Shown one piece after another: positions 49,692 to 62,457 of a stretch of 64,000 nucleotides of DNA. The notes below the pieces were generated by a model that was not told the origin of the DNA, ran no database searches, and worked only from the letters and a program-made list of their open reading frames with translations. Source of the DNA: Sclerodactyla briareus (Eukaryota; Echinodermata; Holothuroidea; Dendrochirotida; Sclerodactylidae); assembly GCA_026419785.1 (NCBI GenBank), contig JAODTK010001444.1, positions 682,001 through 746,000 on the forward strand, written 5' to 3'. The position numbers and the translations under genes are program-made. Each line of letters starts with the position of its first letter. Position 1 is the first letter of the stretch.

Positions 49692-50985
49692 TATGACGTT
49701 TCCACAGAAAACTGTTGCACGGTATATGTAACAGAACTAATTTCACGTTCAAATATCATAATGGCGATATAACGGGTCGGGTTCATATTGCTCTGGGACG
49801 ATAATCGTGACTTTATGCAAAGGTCGCCAGTTGCTAGGAGACGGCAACGCCTCTCTATATATACGTTCATAGATTAATTCCATTAGAGGCCGTATTCAAT
49901 TGGTTCACTCTACCCGACGAAAACATGTAATGTAAGCAACGTCAGTTTCGATCCGGCCAACAAAGTAGTTTTTTTTCTGCATGAACTTGTGACGTATTAT
50001 GCAAACCGCAATAAATTGTTTAAACCAACCGAACAAAGCTGCTGTAACCCAACGACATCAAACGTCATGAACAGACGCCATCATAAGTAACAAAGGAAAT
50101 TTATATTACGATTGTTTGACTTTCATTTTTTGAAAATCGGAAATCCATAGACGCAGAAGCGAGTACAGGTCCTGCTTCTCCAGTCACCCCCCTCCCACCC
50201 CACCATGTGAGCTTAATTCACTACAGATATACTATTTCATACGCCAGACAGGTACATACTTTATATAAAATGAACAATTCTTATTACAAACATTGAATAC
50301 CTCACGATTATTTTTTACACCTCTGCGATAATACTTGTTTGGAATATAAAACCCGTAAGTGACAGACCTGGTCCTTGCTCACCCAACAGCTGCATAGTGT
50401 CTTTTGGTCAAATATTATAGTCATCAACATTCAATGCATTATTCTTCGACACTCTATACTACCGTACTTCTTGATCGCAGCGATAGAAAAACATGTTCGT
50501 GTTTGGTAATTCTAGTGCTACTCACAAGAAGCTGGCCCTTAGGCCTAATACTGATACGCCATTCTCAAACTAGTACGGTGGGATTTTCTCCTGGAGTCAT
50601 GAGATGCTTTCGAGAAAACGCGATATCCTAACATACCCCGCAAAGCCCCAGAACAGAAAGCATAAACTGGTTTGGGGTCCTTTGTCTAAAGAAAAAACTG
50701 CAGTCCAAATAATCCCTATTCCGGGTATCTGACCGCCAGCCGGAACGGCCATCATTTCATCGTTTGCGCAGTCGAGAGTCCATAGGAGTGCAACAATGAC
50801 GCAGACCGTGGTTAGATCTACTATACTACGTCAGCGGTGATCCTTTACCTGGTACGCGCTAGCGACCCTCTGTGGTTGGGGTAATCACATGCGCAACTGG
50901 CAAATTGCCTACCCTCGTTCCCACTACCCACCCCCCCCCCTGCTCCGTTCTGCGACCAACGAGGAGGCAACATGTAACATATGAA
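49692..50985. other. Unassigned stretch
   Basis: No gene or repeat recognised; a C-run at about 50,931-50,940. Confidence 0.4.
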
Positions 50986-50987
50986 AG

Positions 50988-51050
50988 TGTTTGGTATCAC
51001 CCCACCGGGATTCGAGCCCCGGTCCGCTTGCGGTAAGAGCCGACGTTCTG
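50988..51050 (-). mobile_element. tRNA-derived fragment (3' half)
   Basis: Read on the minus strand, 'ccggggctcgaatcccggt' (51,021-51,003) is a perfect T arm with a pol III B box, preceded by 'gtcggctcttaccgcaagcg' like a degenerate anticodon and variable region. There is no matching D arm or A box upstream, so it is not a functional tRNA gene. It is best explained as a 5'-truncated tRNA-derived SINE. Confidence 0.5.
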
Positions 51051-52672
51051 CTGTTAAAATAAATAATTAGGCAATAATACATTATGTTCTGAATCAGTTA
51101 CAAAATTGTACCTATTACCGTCATTTCATCCATTTGTTTTCTTTCAAAACCCCAGCGGCCAATAATGAAATTACATTGAAATTATTCGTCTCTTTACCAC
51201 TTACACGTTGCAATAATTGTTAGTGACTTTTTCGATATTCCCTGTCCCAACAAAGGAGTGTAATTTATGTGTAATCTGCACTGTTTATAACCCATTCCAA
51301 TAAAAACATGAAGTGCACTGATGCGGGGTCAAAATGGACCATGTAAATTATGATCGAGCTATGGACACAGCGGCGGAATTAAATTAGTTAGGGAATGGGA
51401 ACAAGATCATGTACCTCGTCCCAGCTGACATGTTCTCGTATCATTTACGACACTTGTGCATACTTTTGTAACTTCCGCATTACCTGGGGGACACAGGACA
51501 CAGTAAGAAGGGTATTTCATTTTGGATTTTATATAATGTAATAAAAAAAGAACATATCAGATTCGTATGAATGTCTCATAGTAAAACATATGAACATGGT
51601 TAAGGTTCATGCAACGCAAGTCGTAAATATACAGATTACCTTCCTATCGATCTGGGCCGAAGTTAGCCTCTAATACCGTCTTGAGTTGTCTAGAACAGGT
51701 CTGATATGTATAAAGCCAAAAGCTGCCCGGGCACACGTTTCATTTTCATTGATCGCCCTGACTGCACCCCCGAAGCAGTGTGCATTACAGGACACAATTG
51801 ATCCTCGCGCATTGTTAGATATTTTAAAAGTGGATTGTGTAGTCGTGTGCAATCACTCTCGCCGTCGTCTGCATGGCATCATGTAGCTGCGTTGGGTACT
51901 CGGTGGTCGGTGTTAATTGAGGAGAATACTGACTATCGTGTAACCAACCCACGTTTAACAAATAACTGAACAATTTACCAAAGTTGACATGAAGTTGACA
52001 AACTCGGCACAGGACTTACACTTGATAATTTAACGTTTTTTAAGCAGCGTTCGCCCGCACTTAAAAAATGTTTAAATATGAAAGATGTCACATATTAATT
52101 GATAAATGCCATACCACACATAGATTGCGCATAGAAGTTATAAATGACGCAGGGTAATTAACATTTTTGGTCACACAACCGGGCTTTGCAAAGTTCACAT
52201 TTCCAAAACGCCGTTGTTCTCGTAGTAGAATGGAAAATTTGTACCAAAAACGAATATTATAAGTTATCATTAAGTTAATATCAAGATTTTTTTTTTAGTT
52301 AACCTTCACAGGCAGTCATGGTATTTTCCTGATATTCAGCCACAATTTCGATACTTGATCAGACACTCAATATTTCAGGAATATAGACTTGCAGGGCGGC
52401 GCGAGCCGCATCACGGCGATAACGCCGCCCCGACCCAGGAAGAGGAACGAAGGCGGTCGGAAAGCGTTCATTTAGATGATTTGGTTTAGATTGATACAAA
52501 CAGGGCTATGGGGAGTTAGATGCCCCTTCCTATTCGCTCTCTTAATTACGCTTACCTTTGTTTCTTGTTTTTTGTTTTTTGGTATGCTACTTACGACGTG
52601 GATCCGGGCTCTCCTGCTGGCCAATTGCCGCCCCACTGGCTCCGCCACGTTTACAACTATCAGAGGACTGTT
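51051..52672. other. Unassigned stretch downstream of the P450
   Basis: No exons or transposon ends supported. A GC-rich patch at 52,395-52,460 stands out but has no assigned role. Confidence 0.4.
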
Positions 52673-54292
52673 TCATGAACACTGACTAGATGCAATTGTA
52701 TGATTATTCAGATCTATTCTAGACCTTAGTCTCACAGCACGTAGAGATGGTTTGGACACTAGACCCGGTATGCTCTGCAAACTGAGGATCTCACCTTCTG
52801 GACAGCTGAAATCGAAGTGCTGCATCAATCTGACAGTGTAGAGGAACAGTTCCACTCGAGCCAACTTGATCCGAGGGACACCTTCGACGGGCCGAATCCA
52901 AGATAACCAACTTCTTACCTATGCATCTCTCTGTTAGCGCTTCCGTCTGGTTCAAGAACCGCTGGGGAACAAACTCCTCTGGTTCCAGAAATACTCGAGG
53001 GTCGTGATTAACCGAGTGGTAATTGACGAAGACCACGGTATCCTTTGGGATTGGCAGGTTGTACCCCGCGCCGAGAACGGTGTTTGTACATGTGTACGAG
53101 TGGTTTATCGAATGCGGATGCAAGGGCGACCACAGAAGAGAGAGTGACGTTGGACTTCAGCGATAACGGCTTCTGTGAACGGTAGTTGACATCGATCCTT
53201 AAGACACAGGGATCGACCGGAAAGCACCGAATCTAGCTCCTCGTGGACCTTACCTTGAATGTTCGGAAATGCAACCATATAGGAGATGAACCACATGATC
53301 GTGGCAGGTACAGTATCCCGCCAGCGCCAAAAAAGAAAGTCTAACTCGATGACAAGCCACCGTCGGGGGCACTTTACCCGGCAATCTTCTCAGCGAGAGT
53401 AAGCATGTAATCCATTATGTCTCTGTCAGACCCTGGCTGGTTGATTCTCAAGATGTTTGGTCATGCACATCGCTGATATATCTTTGAAACGGTTGAGATA
53501 TGTGCGGAAATCCGGAGGAGCGTAGGCGCCAGCAAAAGCAACCATGGCATGAAGGCGACCATGTTCGCAGTCGAGAACACGTTCTGGAATCCGCGCTGGA
53601 AGGTCGATGAGACTCAAAAGTTTCGCGGTAGTCCAACGAGGTCTCTCACTGAAGAGGTAGAGAACCCATGACGTTACTGACTGATAGCTGGAGGGTCTTT
53701 TCGGGACTTATCACGAAATCCGTTCTTTTGCTGTCGTTTGTCCAAAAGTTAATCAGGCTGTCAACCTCCTTCAGCAGAACTTCTGCTGAAGGACTGTCTA
53801 TCGGCTTGACCTGATGTAAAATGTCTTAGGGCTTGCTCGCTTACCTTCCTGTGTAGGCGCCACTGCTCATCATAGGTAGAGAAAGAGAGGCCCGCCCTGT
53901 CGTTTCTTCTAAGACAGACATTAGATGGAAAATTGGGGCGCCCAGCAAAGTCAACTGCCTGTCGAGCTAAAGCTTGGTGAATCGCCTTCGGTCCATTCAA
54001 AACGACGACCTTCCTGCAGGCGATATGTACTTGAAACACGTCACCGTAAATATCGGCCATCTTCATGAAGGTTTTCATGAACTTTTTCCCCAAATTGAAA
54101 AATCATTTCCAACAAACGGGAGGCCTCTAGGGCCTGGGATGGCCCCCGCGTTCTCCCTCATTTTCGCGCTCCATATGTCCAGGTCAGAACAATCAATAAT
54201 AGAACAACGGTGCAAAACATCAGATATGGGGACAAACTGCCCATTCCAAATAATCCAGCTGTCCACTGAAGATAACACGACTTCGCCAACAT
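52673..54292 (-). pseudogene. Cytochrome P450, clan 2 (CYP1/CYP17-like), intronless, frame-broken
   Basis: A full-length P450 can be followed over 1.62 kb, about 540 codons against the usual 500, with no intron-sized gap. In order: start MLAKSCYLQW (54,292) and a hydrophobic ER anchor (MFCTVVLLLIVLTW); the proline hinge IPGPRGLPFVGN (about 54,140); YGDVFQVHIACRKVVVLNGP and FAGRPNFPS; the C-helix WRLHRK; the I-helix GAG with DT (about 53,325); the K-helix EVQR; FVPQRFL; and RRRCPSDQ with the haem cysteine (about 52,880). P450s of this clan are haem mono-oxygenases of the ER membrane acting on steroids and foreign chemicals. The reading frame changes about eight times, and the haem loop lacks the usual phenylalanine and glycines in the open frame. 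It is either a decaying retrocopy or single-exon gene, or a good gene damaged by consensus errors. Confidence 0.85.
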
Positions 54293-55097
54293 TATTTTTC
54301 TCTTTCTTTAAGTAACAGTATCCTTACACATGGGATGCCCACACCTCGATAAGTTCCGATCGCAGTTATGTTGCACGGTTAATCCATCTGTGCTGTGAAC
54401 ATGCCGGTTACGATCAGCTGATTAGGTATTGCGAATACCTTCACGCTGCAGTTCCGTCGAGGTGGTTCGAGCAAGCGAACCAGTGCAATTACATTTCCAG
54501 GTCCACTTTATATGCCCAAATGCTTTTTGATTATCGGCTGCTCCCAGGTAAGCGCGTGACGTACGGCTGTCGATGATTTATTCATAAGTTACAAACAAAC
54601 GCGTCACGCCAATCCTAAGTTTTGCCTGAGCTACGGTAGCTCATGCTGAGCATACGATTCATCAACATCTGCTCAATCGTCATACTATTGTATTCAGAAT
54701 AGGAAAACGTCTCCTTCGAAAACGGCAGGTTGGCGAGCAAGTAGGTTAATCCAGGATTATCGAACCACATGCTAGGAACTTCAACAACCTTCTAAATTTT
54801 AAGAGGAACTCTGAAGTAGGGCGATATGAAAACATTACAATTTATCAATTATCAGCATTTGTTTCCTTGTATGGGCAAATTCTTAAAGCTTGGCCGTGAA
54901 CACATTTTTTATTTTCAAATTGAATGTACTCAGGATTATGATGGGAATCAAAATCCAGGCCATCCATTACAAAGAAACGTACACACAATGACCAAAATGT
55001 TTACATCGTGGTAAATAAGCGAGTTATTGAAATGCGACCCATAAATAATAAGAATAATCTTATTTTGATTATGATCAGTATATTTATGATGGATATA
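54293..55097. other. Upstream of the P450
   Basis: About 0.8 kb with no clear TATA box or splice acceptor that would add a coding exon. A 62-codon frame at 54,826-55,014 (+) has no known motif. Confidence 0.4.
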
Positions 55098-55460
55098 GAG
55101 AGCGTGGTGGCCTAATGGTTAAGGCGTCGAGCTCGTAACCCAGTGGTTGTGGGTTCGAGTCCGCGTTGTACCCTAGAGCAAGGTTCTTTATCTCGATTCC
55201 TTCACTCCACACCGGTTAAATGAGTACTCCCTGTTAGGTAACTTATACAGCGTTGCGCTGTATGTGGCTGCACCTATGGGAAGTCCCCACGGGGACACGA
55301 TGATGTGGCATAACTGTTCAGTGTGCCAGGTGCGAACAGGAAGGGTTGTGCACTATATAGTGTGGGTGTGAAAAGTTACAATGAGCATGGGTAATGATTG
55401 TGAAGTGCTTTGAGATGTGGTTGCCACATGTACGGCGCTATAAAAATCGAATAATTATAT
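55098..55460 (+). mobile_element. tRNA-derived SINE, near full length
   Basis: The head keeps both pol III boxes: A box TGGCCTAATGG (55,108-55,118) in a paired D arm and B box GGTTCGAGTCC (55,152-55,162). The anticodon stem does not pair well, so it is a SINE and not a tRNA gene. A unique body follows (55,165-55,410). The 3' end 'aagtgctttgagatgtgg' ... 'ggcgctataaaaat' is of the type shared with partner LINEs. The tail is triplet-rich. Confidence 0.85.
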
Positions 55461-55535
55461 GAATATTATTATGATAATGATAATAATCATCATCATCATC
55501 ATATTATTATTATTATTATTATTACTATTATTTGC
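55461..55535 (+). repeat. AAT/CAT triplet microsatellite
   Basis: ATG/ATC and ATT triplets directly after the SINE 3' end, most likely its expanded tail. Confidence 0.9.
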
Positions 55536-57700
55536 GAGAAATTCATGTGTGTGGCTGTGTAAGCGGAACGCAACAATCAGTTGGCGAGGAGTGCGCAAAC
55601 ATATCTGGTTTCACACACCCCCAAACCCCCCGCCCATATTGTCGCAGTTGTACCAAATTATTGCGTAATTCAGCTGAGCTGGCTGTAGCAGTTGGCTTGT
55701 CCTTCGATCGAATAGGGAATAGTCGATCCTGAGCGTAATCGACGTTTGTGTTTTCTGGCATTACCTGGCAGTGATTTTTTTGATTTGCGACTGAAAACCG
55801 TAGTGAGTTAAGGTATACTGAGTTGCCTGGTTTCATTGTTCATTGGCTATGTCTGTGAATCGGGCTAGGCTGTCTCCTCGTCTCTGTGGAATTTCCAGTT
55901 TTGTAAAATTAAAACTGAAGTGACAAATGGTGTCACATGCGACACATTTTAATATTCCTATATCTCCGCTTCACAATTCTTACCCTGACGGCGTGGCCTC
56001 AGACATCACCCTATACAATTTTGAGTAATGGGCCATTCCCCCCATCCTTCTCCATCCATTGGATTGTCATTTTCATCCCACAATGATGCATCAAACCCTC
56101 TTATCTCTATTATTCCATGAATCACCATACACGACCCTTCACACTTCTACCTCTCTTTCATGTCCGACTCTACCTGCCCTATAATTCTTTCTTCGCCTTC
56201 CCACTCCCTCCATTCAAATCCATTCTCTTCCAGTACCCTATGATCTCATACCATGCCATCACTAGCTCAATCCCCGTTTGTCTCTCCTTGCAGTAGTTTA
56301 GGGAATGATGTGAGATATTTACCCTGTCCCGGCTTTCAATAGAGAATAATCATCTCTGACCCCATGGTCCAGAAAAAAACTTCTTCCTGGTTAATATCAG
56401 GCGTCTGTGAAACAAACAAAAGCAACACAGAGATCAGATCTAACAATAATCAAAGGGCTAATTAGGGGCTACCGGTATTTAGGCTAATTTATGCAAACTA
56501 TAGGGGCTTTTCTGCATAGGTATTAAGTGTCTCTTTGGATATTTGTCTTCCCATTGTATCAAGGAAACACCCCACATTTGAGGCACATTTGTACTATGAA
56601 AAGGCAGTTCTGATCCTCTTAGCAACGTTGCTGTCTGGCTCCAACGATTGCCAGAACGCACGAACAACGCGAGACACCATCATCAGCCCTTAGATCCGTC
56701 CCGAGCTACTACGTCAATTTCTAAAAGTGCATAGCGCCACTTTTTTTTACCACAAATGTTTGTGAGTCGGAAGCTACTGATTTGCCCGATTTGAATGACC
56801 ACTGTCCCGAGGGAGGGGTGGAGGGACTAAGGAGTTCCTATCGTTACAGTGGTAGCCAGCTTATTTTGTAATGTAACACGTTCATTTCACCCGGTGCCGC
56901 GTATGTGACCCATAATTTACTATTAATTAAGGACCGGTTCATGGGAAACAAGTCAATCGTGACGATAAATAACGAGCACAATAGTTGCTTGTAGGTGGAC
57001 AAGATTACTTTCATTATAGCTGAGAAAATGGCGAAGGTTTGGGTTTTACCCCACCCCCTCCCCCTTTTCACTGCTTCTCGCTCTTAATAACTATGATGGT
57101 GCACTTTCATTTAGATGTACTTTGGCGGGAGTAGACGTCTATTTCAAACTAGAGCTTATTTCTCAACCAAATTATCATTACCATTAAACTCAAAATCATT
57201 GATACGATGAATTATGATGCTTTTAACTTTTGAGAATGCCTATTGAGTATTACGTCTACTTTTCCTGCTGAGGTAGATAGGAGTTAGCCAATGGCACCAA
57301 CACGTGCGGATCACAGTGACCCGAGGTAATGAAATTTTATGTTGAAATGTTTTCAATTTGTATTCAGGTAAACCTAAGGTAGAACCAAGACATGCCTTAT
57401 AGCAGGAGAAAAAAGAGATTCCTGTAAAAAAATGTTTTCCTGATGACACTGTAGAGAAAACCCGAAATGAAGGATAGATAAGTGTCCTCGTACGAACAAT
57501 GTTTTAAGGCTGCATGGGAACATTAAATATTCTTTGCATGCCCCCCCCCCCCTCCCAAGAATGACACACATTTACCATATAAGAATTCAATACAGCGACA
57601 AAATATGAAATCGTTACCATTTACCTTTTATATTAGTATAGTATCAACATTACTTGGGCTTTGGAATAGTGAGGGCAAAATGAATCTAAGCATTCATGTC
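55536..57700. other. 2.2-kb stretch without a recognised gene
   Basis: A pyrimidine-rich part at about 56,030-56,290 and a C-run at 57,541-57,552. No exons or transposon ends supported. Confidence 0.4.
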
Positions 57701-57705
57701 CGTGC

Positions 57706-57741
57706 GTATGTGCGTGTGTGTTGTGGTGTGTGTGTGTGTGT

Positions 57742-57784
<43 letters not shown>
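57706..57784 (+). repeat. (GT)n microsatellite
   Basis: About 35 GT repeats with a few breaks. Confidence 0.95.
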
Positions 57785-57786
<2 letters not shown>

Positions 57787-57910
57787 CACCCTTGTCAGCA
57801 CTATATATATCTAACGAACCCTGAAGTGGCCAGTAGCAAGCTACTGTGGTTTATGTTTTTATCCATGTTCAGTCAGAAACAAATAAATATACTTGGACTG
57901 CTCACTAAAG

Positions 57911-59691
57911 TTTATCAGCTTATTCAGTGGCATAGCCACACTCATTCTCTTAATCTATGGTAGACGTTTGAACAAAACTGTTCATTTGTCTACCCAAACC
58001 AAGCATTTGTCCATGGGAGAGGGATTACTGTAGTGGGTTGGCAGGTGTGATGGTTTCTTTGGACAGGGAGAGACAACAAAACTTCAGCTAAATGTTGACT
58101 TATTCAACAAGATGAAACAATGAAATGCATAATTTTCCATGTTGTCCACGTGTGACGTCATGCGTTATTGCGCAATTGGGATTCTCCCCATTTTCTCTGC
58201 ATAATGGACCTAAAATTTGAAGGCCAATAACTGACATAGGAACAACTTATTGAAATAGGGTTTGGACCTATAGCATGTATAGATACAGTTTTCATTCTCC
58301 ACGATATAAACCTTGTATCCAAACCTGCAGTTGATCTATGAAAATGATATTTCGATACCAATTAAAAACAAAATGATATCTATTCTACATCTGGGTCAAT
58401 GACATTTACACACGGCATTGGCGTGTGGTAAGTTTGCTTCATTCTGCTGCTTGCCTGCTCAGAATGATTAATCTGAATTTTATGTGACTTGAAATCTCCT
58501 TTCGTCACATAAAGTTTGAATGTTCTCATGAATAGCAAGGAATTCACTACGCATACTTGCGTTCTGGGTCTGTTTTTTTCCTAAATTCGAAAGTTACTTT
58601 TGCTCTTGGACCATTCAGAGTTGCCCTTATAAATGACCTACGTTACTGGAAGAAAGGTTCCCACCTCCTGTGCACTTTGTTATTGCCAATTCGGTCGCCG
58701 GTACTTGAAAGCCATATACATTTTGAGTGGACTGAAAGATTATTTTGATCCCTGTCCGATGTAGCATGGTAAGAAGGCATTGTCGAATCTTAACGATGTT
58801 GCTTCTTGGAAGCAGAGCGGTCAGTTTATGAGTTTTCAAAGTCATAGTACGTATGTAGTGTGCCTGCATTTTTTCAGTTGGCTTTACGGACCAATTAGAG
58901 GTCATGAATGTAAATATGACTTGATTTTGGACTTTCTTTGTGGTTGCCAAACCTCCATACTGAATCTAGTCGATTCGAGTTAGCCGACAGGCTGATAAGA
59001 CGTTACCAGCTATTGCAAAATTGTGCCTTATGAAATCACGGCTGGAATCACAGACTCCCCTGTAATCAACGTAAAACATGGCACTTTTGGAAACTCTGTA
59101 AGATCCGAATAAAAACATAAAACGTTGCCCGATTCATTTCCAAGTAAACACCTTTTTTCGGATTTCTGTTATCATATACTGTGTAGAGAGTTGGCAGCGT
59201 ATGAATGCCCCCCCCCCCCCCCTCCTTCTTGATATCATAGATATCTAAAACTTCTTGGCAGTAGGCCTAAATTAAAATAAAACTCAACAAGGAATCTCCA
59301 ATTTAGGAGTGTGGGCGGAGTTCTGACATACCTTTTTCACCTGTGCCAGTTCGAAAGAAATCCGTCACATGACTGACCACTGGCGCCTCCAACAATTGTA
59401 ATCATTTGTAGGCCTACGCCCGAAACGCTGCGCAACCCGTGCGCAGCGCAGGCACATGGGCTAAATTCTAGTGTACATTTTGTGAAAAACATCTGGGAGT
59501 TCTATCGAAGGCTGATGCTTACTGGCGTTGAAATGATATAGTTTTAGTCGGTGTTGACTCACCCTCTCCACCTATGAACAGGAGGATGTACCAGGAGGTT
59601 GCTGGCTAAACAAATGAACAGTTTTGTTCACAATTCTAGGCCTACCATAGATTAAGAAGTGAGTGTTGCTATACCACTGAGAGCTGATAAA
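57911..59691. mobile_element. 1.8-kb inverted-repeat element
   Basis: Arms of about 90 bp at 57,911-57,997 and 59,603-59,691 face each other. They share TTTATCAGCT, 'cagtgg.atagc.acactca', 'ttaatctatggtag' and 'gaacaaaactgttcatttgt'. The CAGTGG word recalls hAT ends, but the inverted match goes on outside it, so the true ends are uncertain. No target duplication is clear. Part of its left half (57,980-58,310) matches 2,095-2,410 reversed. Frames of about 60-107 codons (58,557-58,983) lie inside but show no transposase motif. A C-run lies at 59,208-59,221. Confidence 0.6.
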
Positions 59692-60420
59692 TCAATTAAC
59701 TTCAGACTGTTAGAAGGGACTTATAGTGAGCCGTCAGGTATATCTGTGTGTCTTCGACTGGACATGTGATAACAAATAAAAATAGTAGCTGGCTACTGGG
59801 ACAATTCAGGGACCCGAGTGAAAGATTTAATGTGAGTTGTTTCAATAGACTTAATTAATGCATTGTCCACTTCTATATGAACAGGAAGTTGGGTACTAGC
59901 GATAGCCCCACAGACGAACAGAATTCGTGTTGGCTAGTGTGTTCCCTTATATGACCCTCTGGCTCATAGGCTAACTAAAGTTGTTCAAGAATTTTAGGGC
60001 CAGGGCCCAGTTTGGGCCCTAGGGCCCATTATATGAAATACTGTTAAATCTTGTATCTCCTACGAACTTTGGTGCACACCAGCGCGTTCAATTCATAAGG
60101 CATGGTCTAATAGATGTACCTCAGGGGCCCAGGGGTTTGGGAACAAGTCCATTGGTTGGCCCCAGGGCCCACTATGTGGAGTTATCGGCACCTGCGTTAC
60201 TTTAGATATTCATCCATGACCACCTTTAACGAAATTTCTTTCACTAACAGTATCTGTATCTACAGTTCAGCGTTGCTCAGCTGTTTTGGGATCCTTGCGC
60301 ATGGTGGAGTCATATTTTCAGTACAGCGCATAATACGCGACACCTGACTTTCCTGGTTAGTAGTATTAGGTGTCTCATCTATCCGACATGCTCAGTGATT
60401 AGCCTCCGCCACGTACATCA
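59692..60420. other. Unassigned stretch
   Basis: Several 'agggccca' words between 59,995 and 60,175; otherwise nothing recognised. Confidence 0.4.
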
Positions 60421-60424
60421 TTCA

Positions 60425-61480
60425 TTCAATAATTCATTTATTTCGTCTATATTTCTGCATATAACAGAATACATAATAAAGTATAAACAGGACACTAGGT
60501 AAAACCGTCATATGTTTATCGAAGCTAGTGACCCCTAAACATATATACAGAACAAAACACATTAAGATTTATTCCGCGTACTTAGCAATTAGATGAGATT
60601 TCAACTTATCCTCGAAACGACGAAACAATGATTTGCAAGAGGTGGTAGGTGGTAAATCCATTAGAAGTTTTGTTCCAGATTTTGTAGCAATAATTATACA
60701 TGAGGGGTTCGCGGTTTGTTATTGTGTCTAGTGACAGTTAATAGTGAACTACTTCTTGTATTATTTACGATTGGTGATGATTTTCCGGAATTAACAATAT
60801 CACTAAAAACACGATTGGTAATGATTTTCCAGGATTTACAATATCACTAAAAACACTTGGAACAGAATTATTAAAATACTTATAAATGAAAATACAAATC
60901 TTGTATATATGGATATCACAAATCTTGAGAAGTTCCAATTCAGAATGGAGAACATTAGTAGAATGTCGACGGTCATGAAAGTTTATAATTTGAGGATGCG
61001 ATTCTGAATAACTTGAATACGTTTTTGATGCGGTGGCAGGAGCCACGCCATAAACCTCGATGCCATACGAGATGCGAGAGTAGATAAGTGAATAATACAG
61101 TTGCACTACACATGTCGTGGAAGACGATAAAAATACAGTGTAACTAATGAGGTTGTTGCAGAGACTGTCTATGTGATCCTTGAAAGAGAGCCTATCGTCA
61201 ATAAAAAGACCTAAGTACTTGGTACTGGCTACTCTACAAATTTTGAATTGTTTAGCAGGAAATAACTTGGACAAGATATGTACAGTACGATCGTTGGGAT
61301 GAAAAATAGAAAAATTTGTTTTACCGAGATGAAGCGTGAGCTTGTTAGCATCGAACTAGAACTTACCACTATCTTGTGCAAGGTTTATTGCTTCCTCAAA
61401 ACTGTTAATGTTGATGTCCCTGAATTACGAATTGATCTTCCCGAGCAAGGTAGGCATAACAGGTCTTCCAGAGGTCTCCC
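60425..61480 (-). mobile_element. 5'-truncated LINE (CR1/L2-like), 3' end
   Basis: On the minus strand, downstream of where the catalytic aspartates would be (about 61,480), it reads ANKLTLHLGKTNFSIFHP (about 61,330), then STKYLGLFIDDRLSFKDHI (about 61,210), LYYSLIYSRISYGIEVYG (about 61,100), HDRRHSTNVLHSELELLK and, near the end, LFRRFEDKLKSHLIAKYAE with a stop at about 60,570. This is the thumb and C-terminal region of a CR1/L2/Jockey-type ORF2. A 44-bp tandem duplication (60,767-60,810 and 60,811-60,854) shifts the frame, and a few other breaks occur. The 3' end is AT-rich with 'aaataaatgaattattgaat' (60,445-60,426). No host gene overlaps it. Confidence 0.8.
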
Positions 61481-62048
61481 AGTATCTATGTATCTATCAA
61501 TGCTTTGTTTTCTTCCTGGTTGGACTGTTGGAGTATTCAAAATACCAGCTGGCAACACTGGCTGTTCTTTTCTCTCGCAGAACTGGTATATGTACGAAAT
61601 GGCTATAATCAACAGATGAAACAGTTGGCACAGTGACTTGCTAAAATTCAATCGCGGTTAAATGCCTAACATTCCCAAAAATATGTGCAGAGCAGGGCGA
61701 GAGAATTCCCGCCACTCCAAATAACTTCTTATGACAAATATGACGCAGTCGAAATTCTGGTAGGCTCCTAATTTCTCGAATGGCGGTGCTTGGTGGTGTT
61801 AGGCCCATGCCCATTTACTGTAGCCTAGGTCCTAGGCCTATGCCCAGGTTGGTATTTAATTTCAAGGCCAACGTTAAACGTTCAGCCTAGGTTATCAGCA
61901 GCAACTTCAAGCGCTAGGCCAAGGTTACGCCTAACCGTTGGCGAGGCACAGGCAACATGAAATAGATTGTGTATAGGCAACGTGCCAAACTCATTTTATA
62001 GGCAATGTGCAGAACTCTTCATAAAATCATAGAGGCACTTTGTGTTAG
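61481..62048. other. Unassigned stretch with TAGGCCT words
   Basis: Many 'cctaggc'/'aggccta' words at 61,800-61,925 and no gene. Confidence 0.4.
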
Positions 62049-62457
62049 CAGTCAATGGAGCAAGCCAGAAAAATAACAATATTTCACTCATTTGTGGGTT
62101 TATCGCCGCCAAATCCTGATATTTTGTTCTTGGTATTCTATTTCACATAAAAATTGCAGGAATTCCTATTGAAATCCGATTTTTCTTAACTTATAATGAA
62201 GCGTTTTTTCCGATCTCCGTAACGCAGCCTACACGTATCATGATAAACAGTGAAGGCGAGGCTCCATGGAACGCACATCGGGCTAAAAACTAAATGCTTG
62301 ATTTGAGTTAGAAAAATTAGTAGCGTTAGTTGAATCAATTTCCTGCAATTTTATGTGAGGTTAAAAAATGGGACAGAACAAAACTACCAAGTTTTGGTGG
62401 CCATACACCCCCAATTGAGTGAAATATCATGATTTTTCTGGCTTGCTCCATTGACTG
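62049..62457. mobile_element. 409-bp foldback MITE, first unit
   Basis: It begins CAGTCAATGGAGCAAGCCAG and ends with its exact complement. The arms (about 62,049-62,180 and 62,325-62,457) pair over more than 120 bp, sharing 'tttcactca', 'ccaaaa', 'ttttgttct' and 'cacataaa.ttgcaggaa'. CAG ends recall hAT MITEs. No target duplication was found because the right side runs straight into a second unit. Confidence 0.8.

Noticed and set aside
50988-51050. A minus-strand tRNA gene
   Set aside because: Only the T arm and part of the anticodon region are present; no D arm.
53974-54315. 113-codon plus-strand frame
   Set aside because: Shadow of the P450 on the opposite strand.
55098-55172. A functional tRNA gene
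   Set aside because: Both promoter boxes are good, but the anticodon stem does not pair and a SINE body and tail follow.
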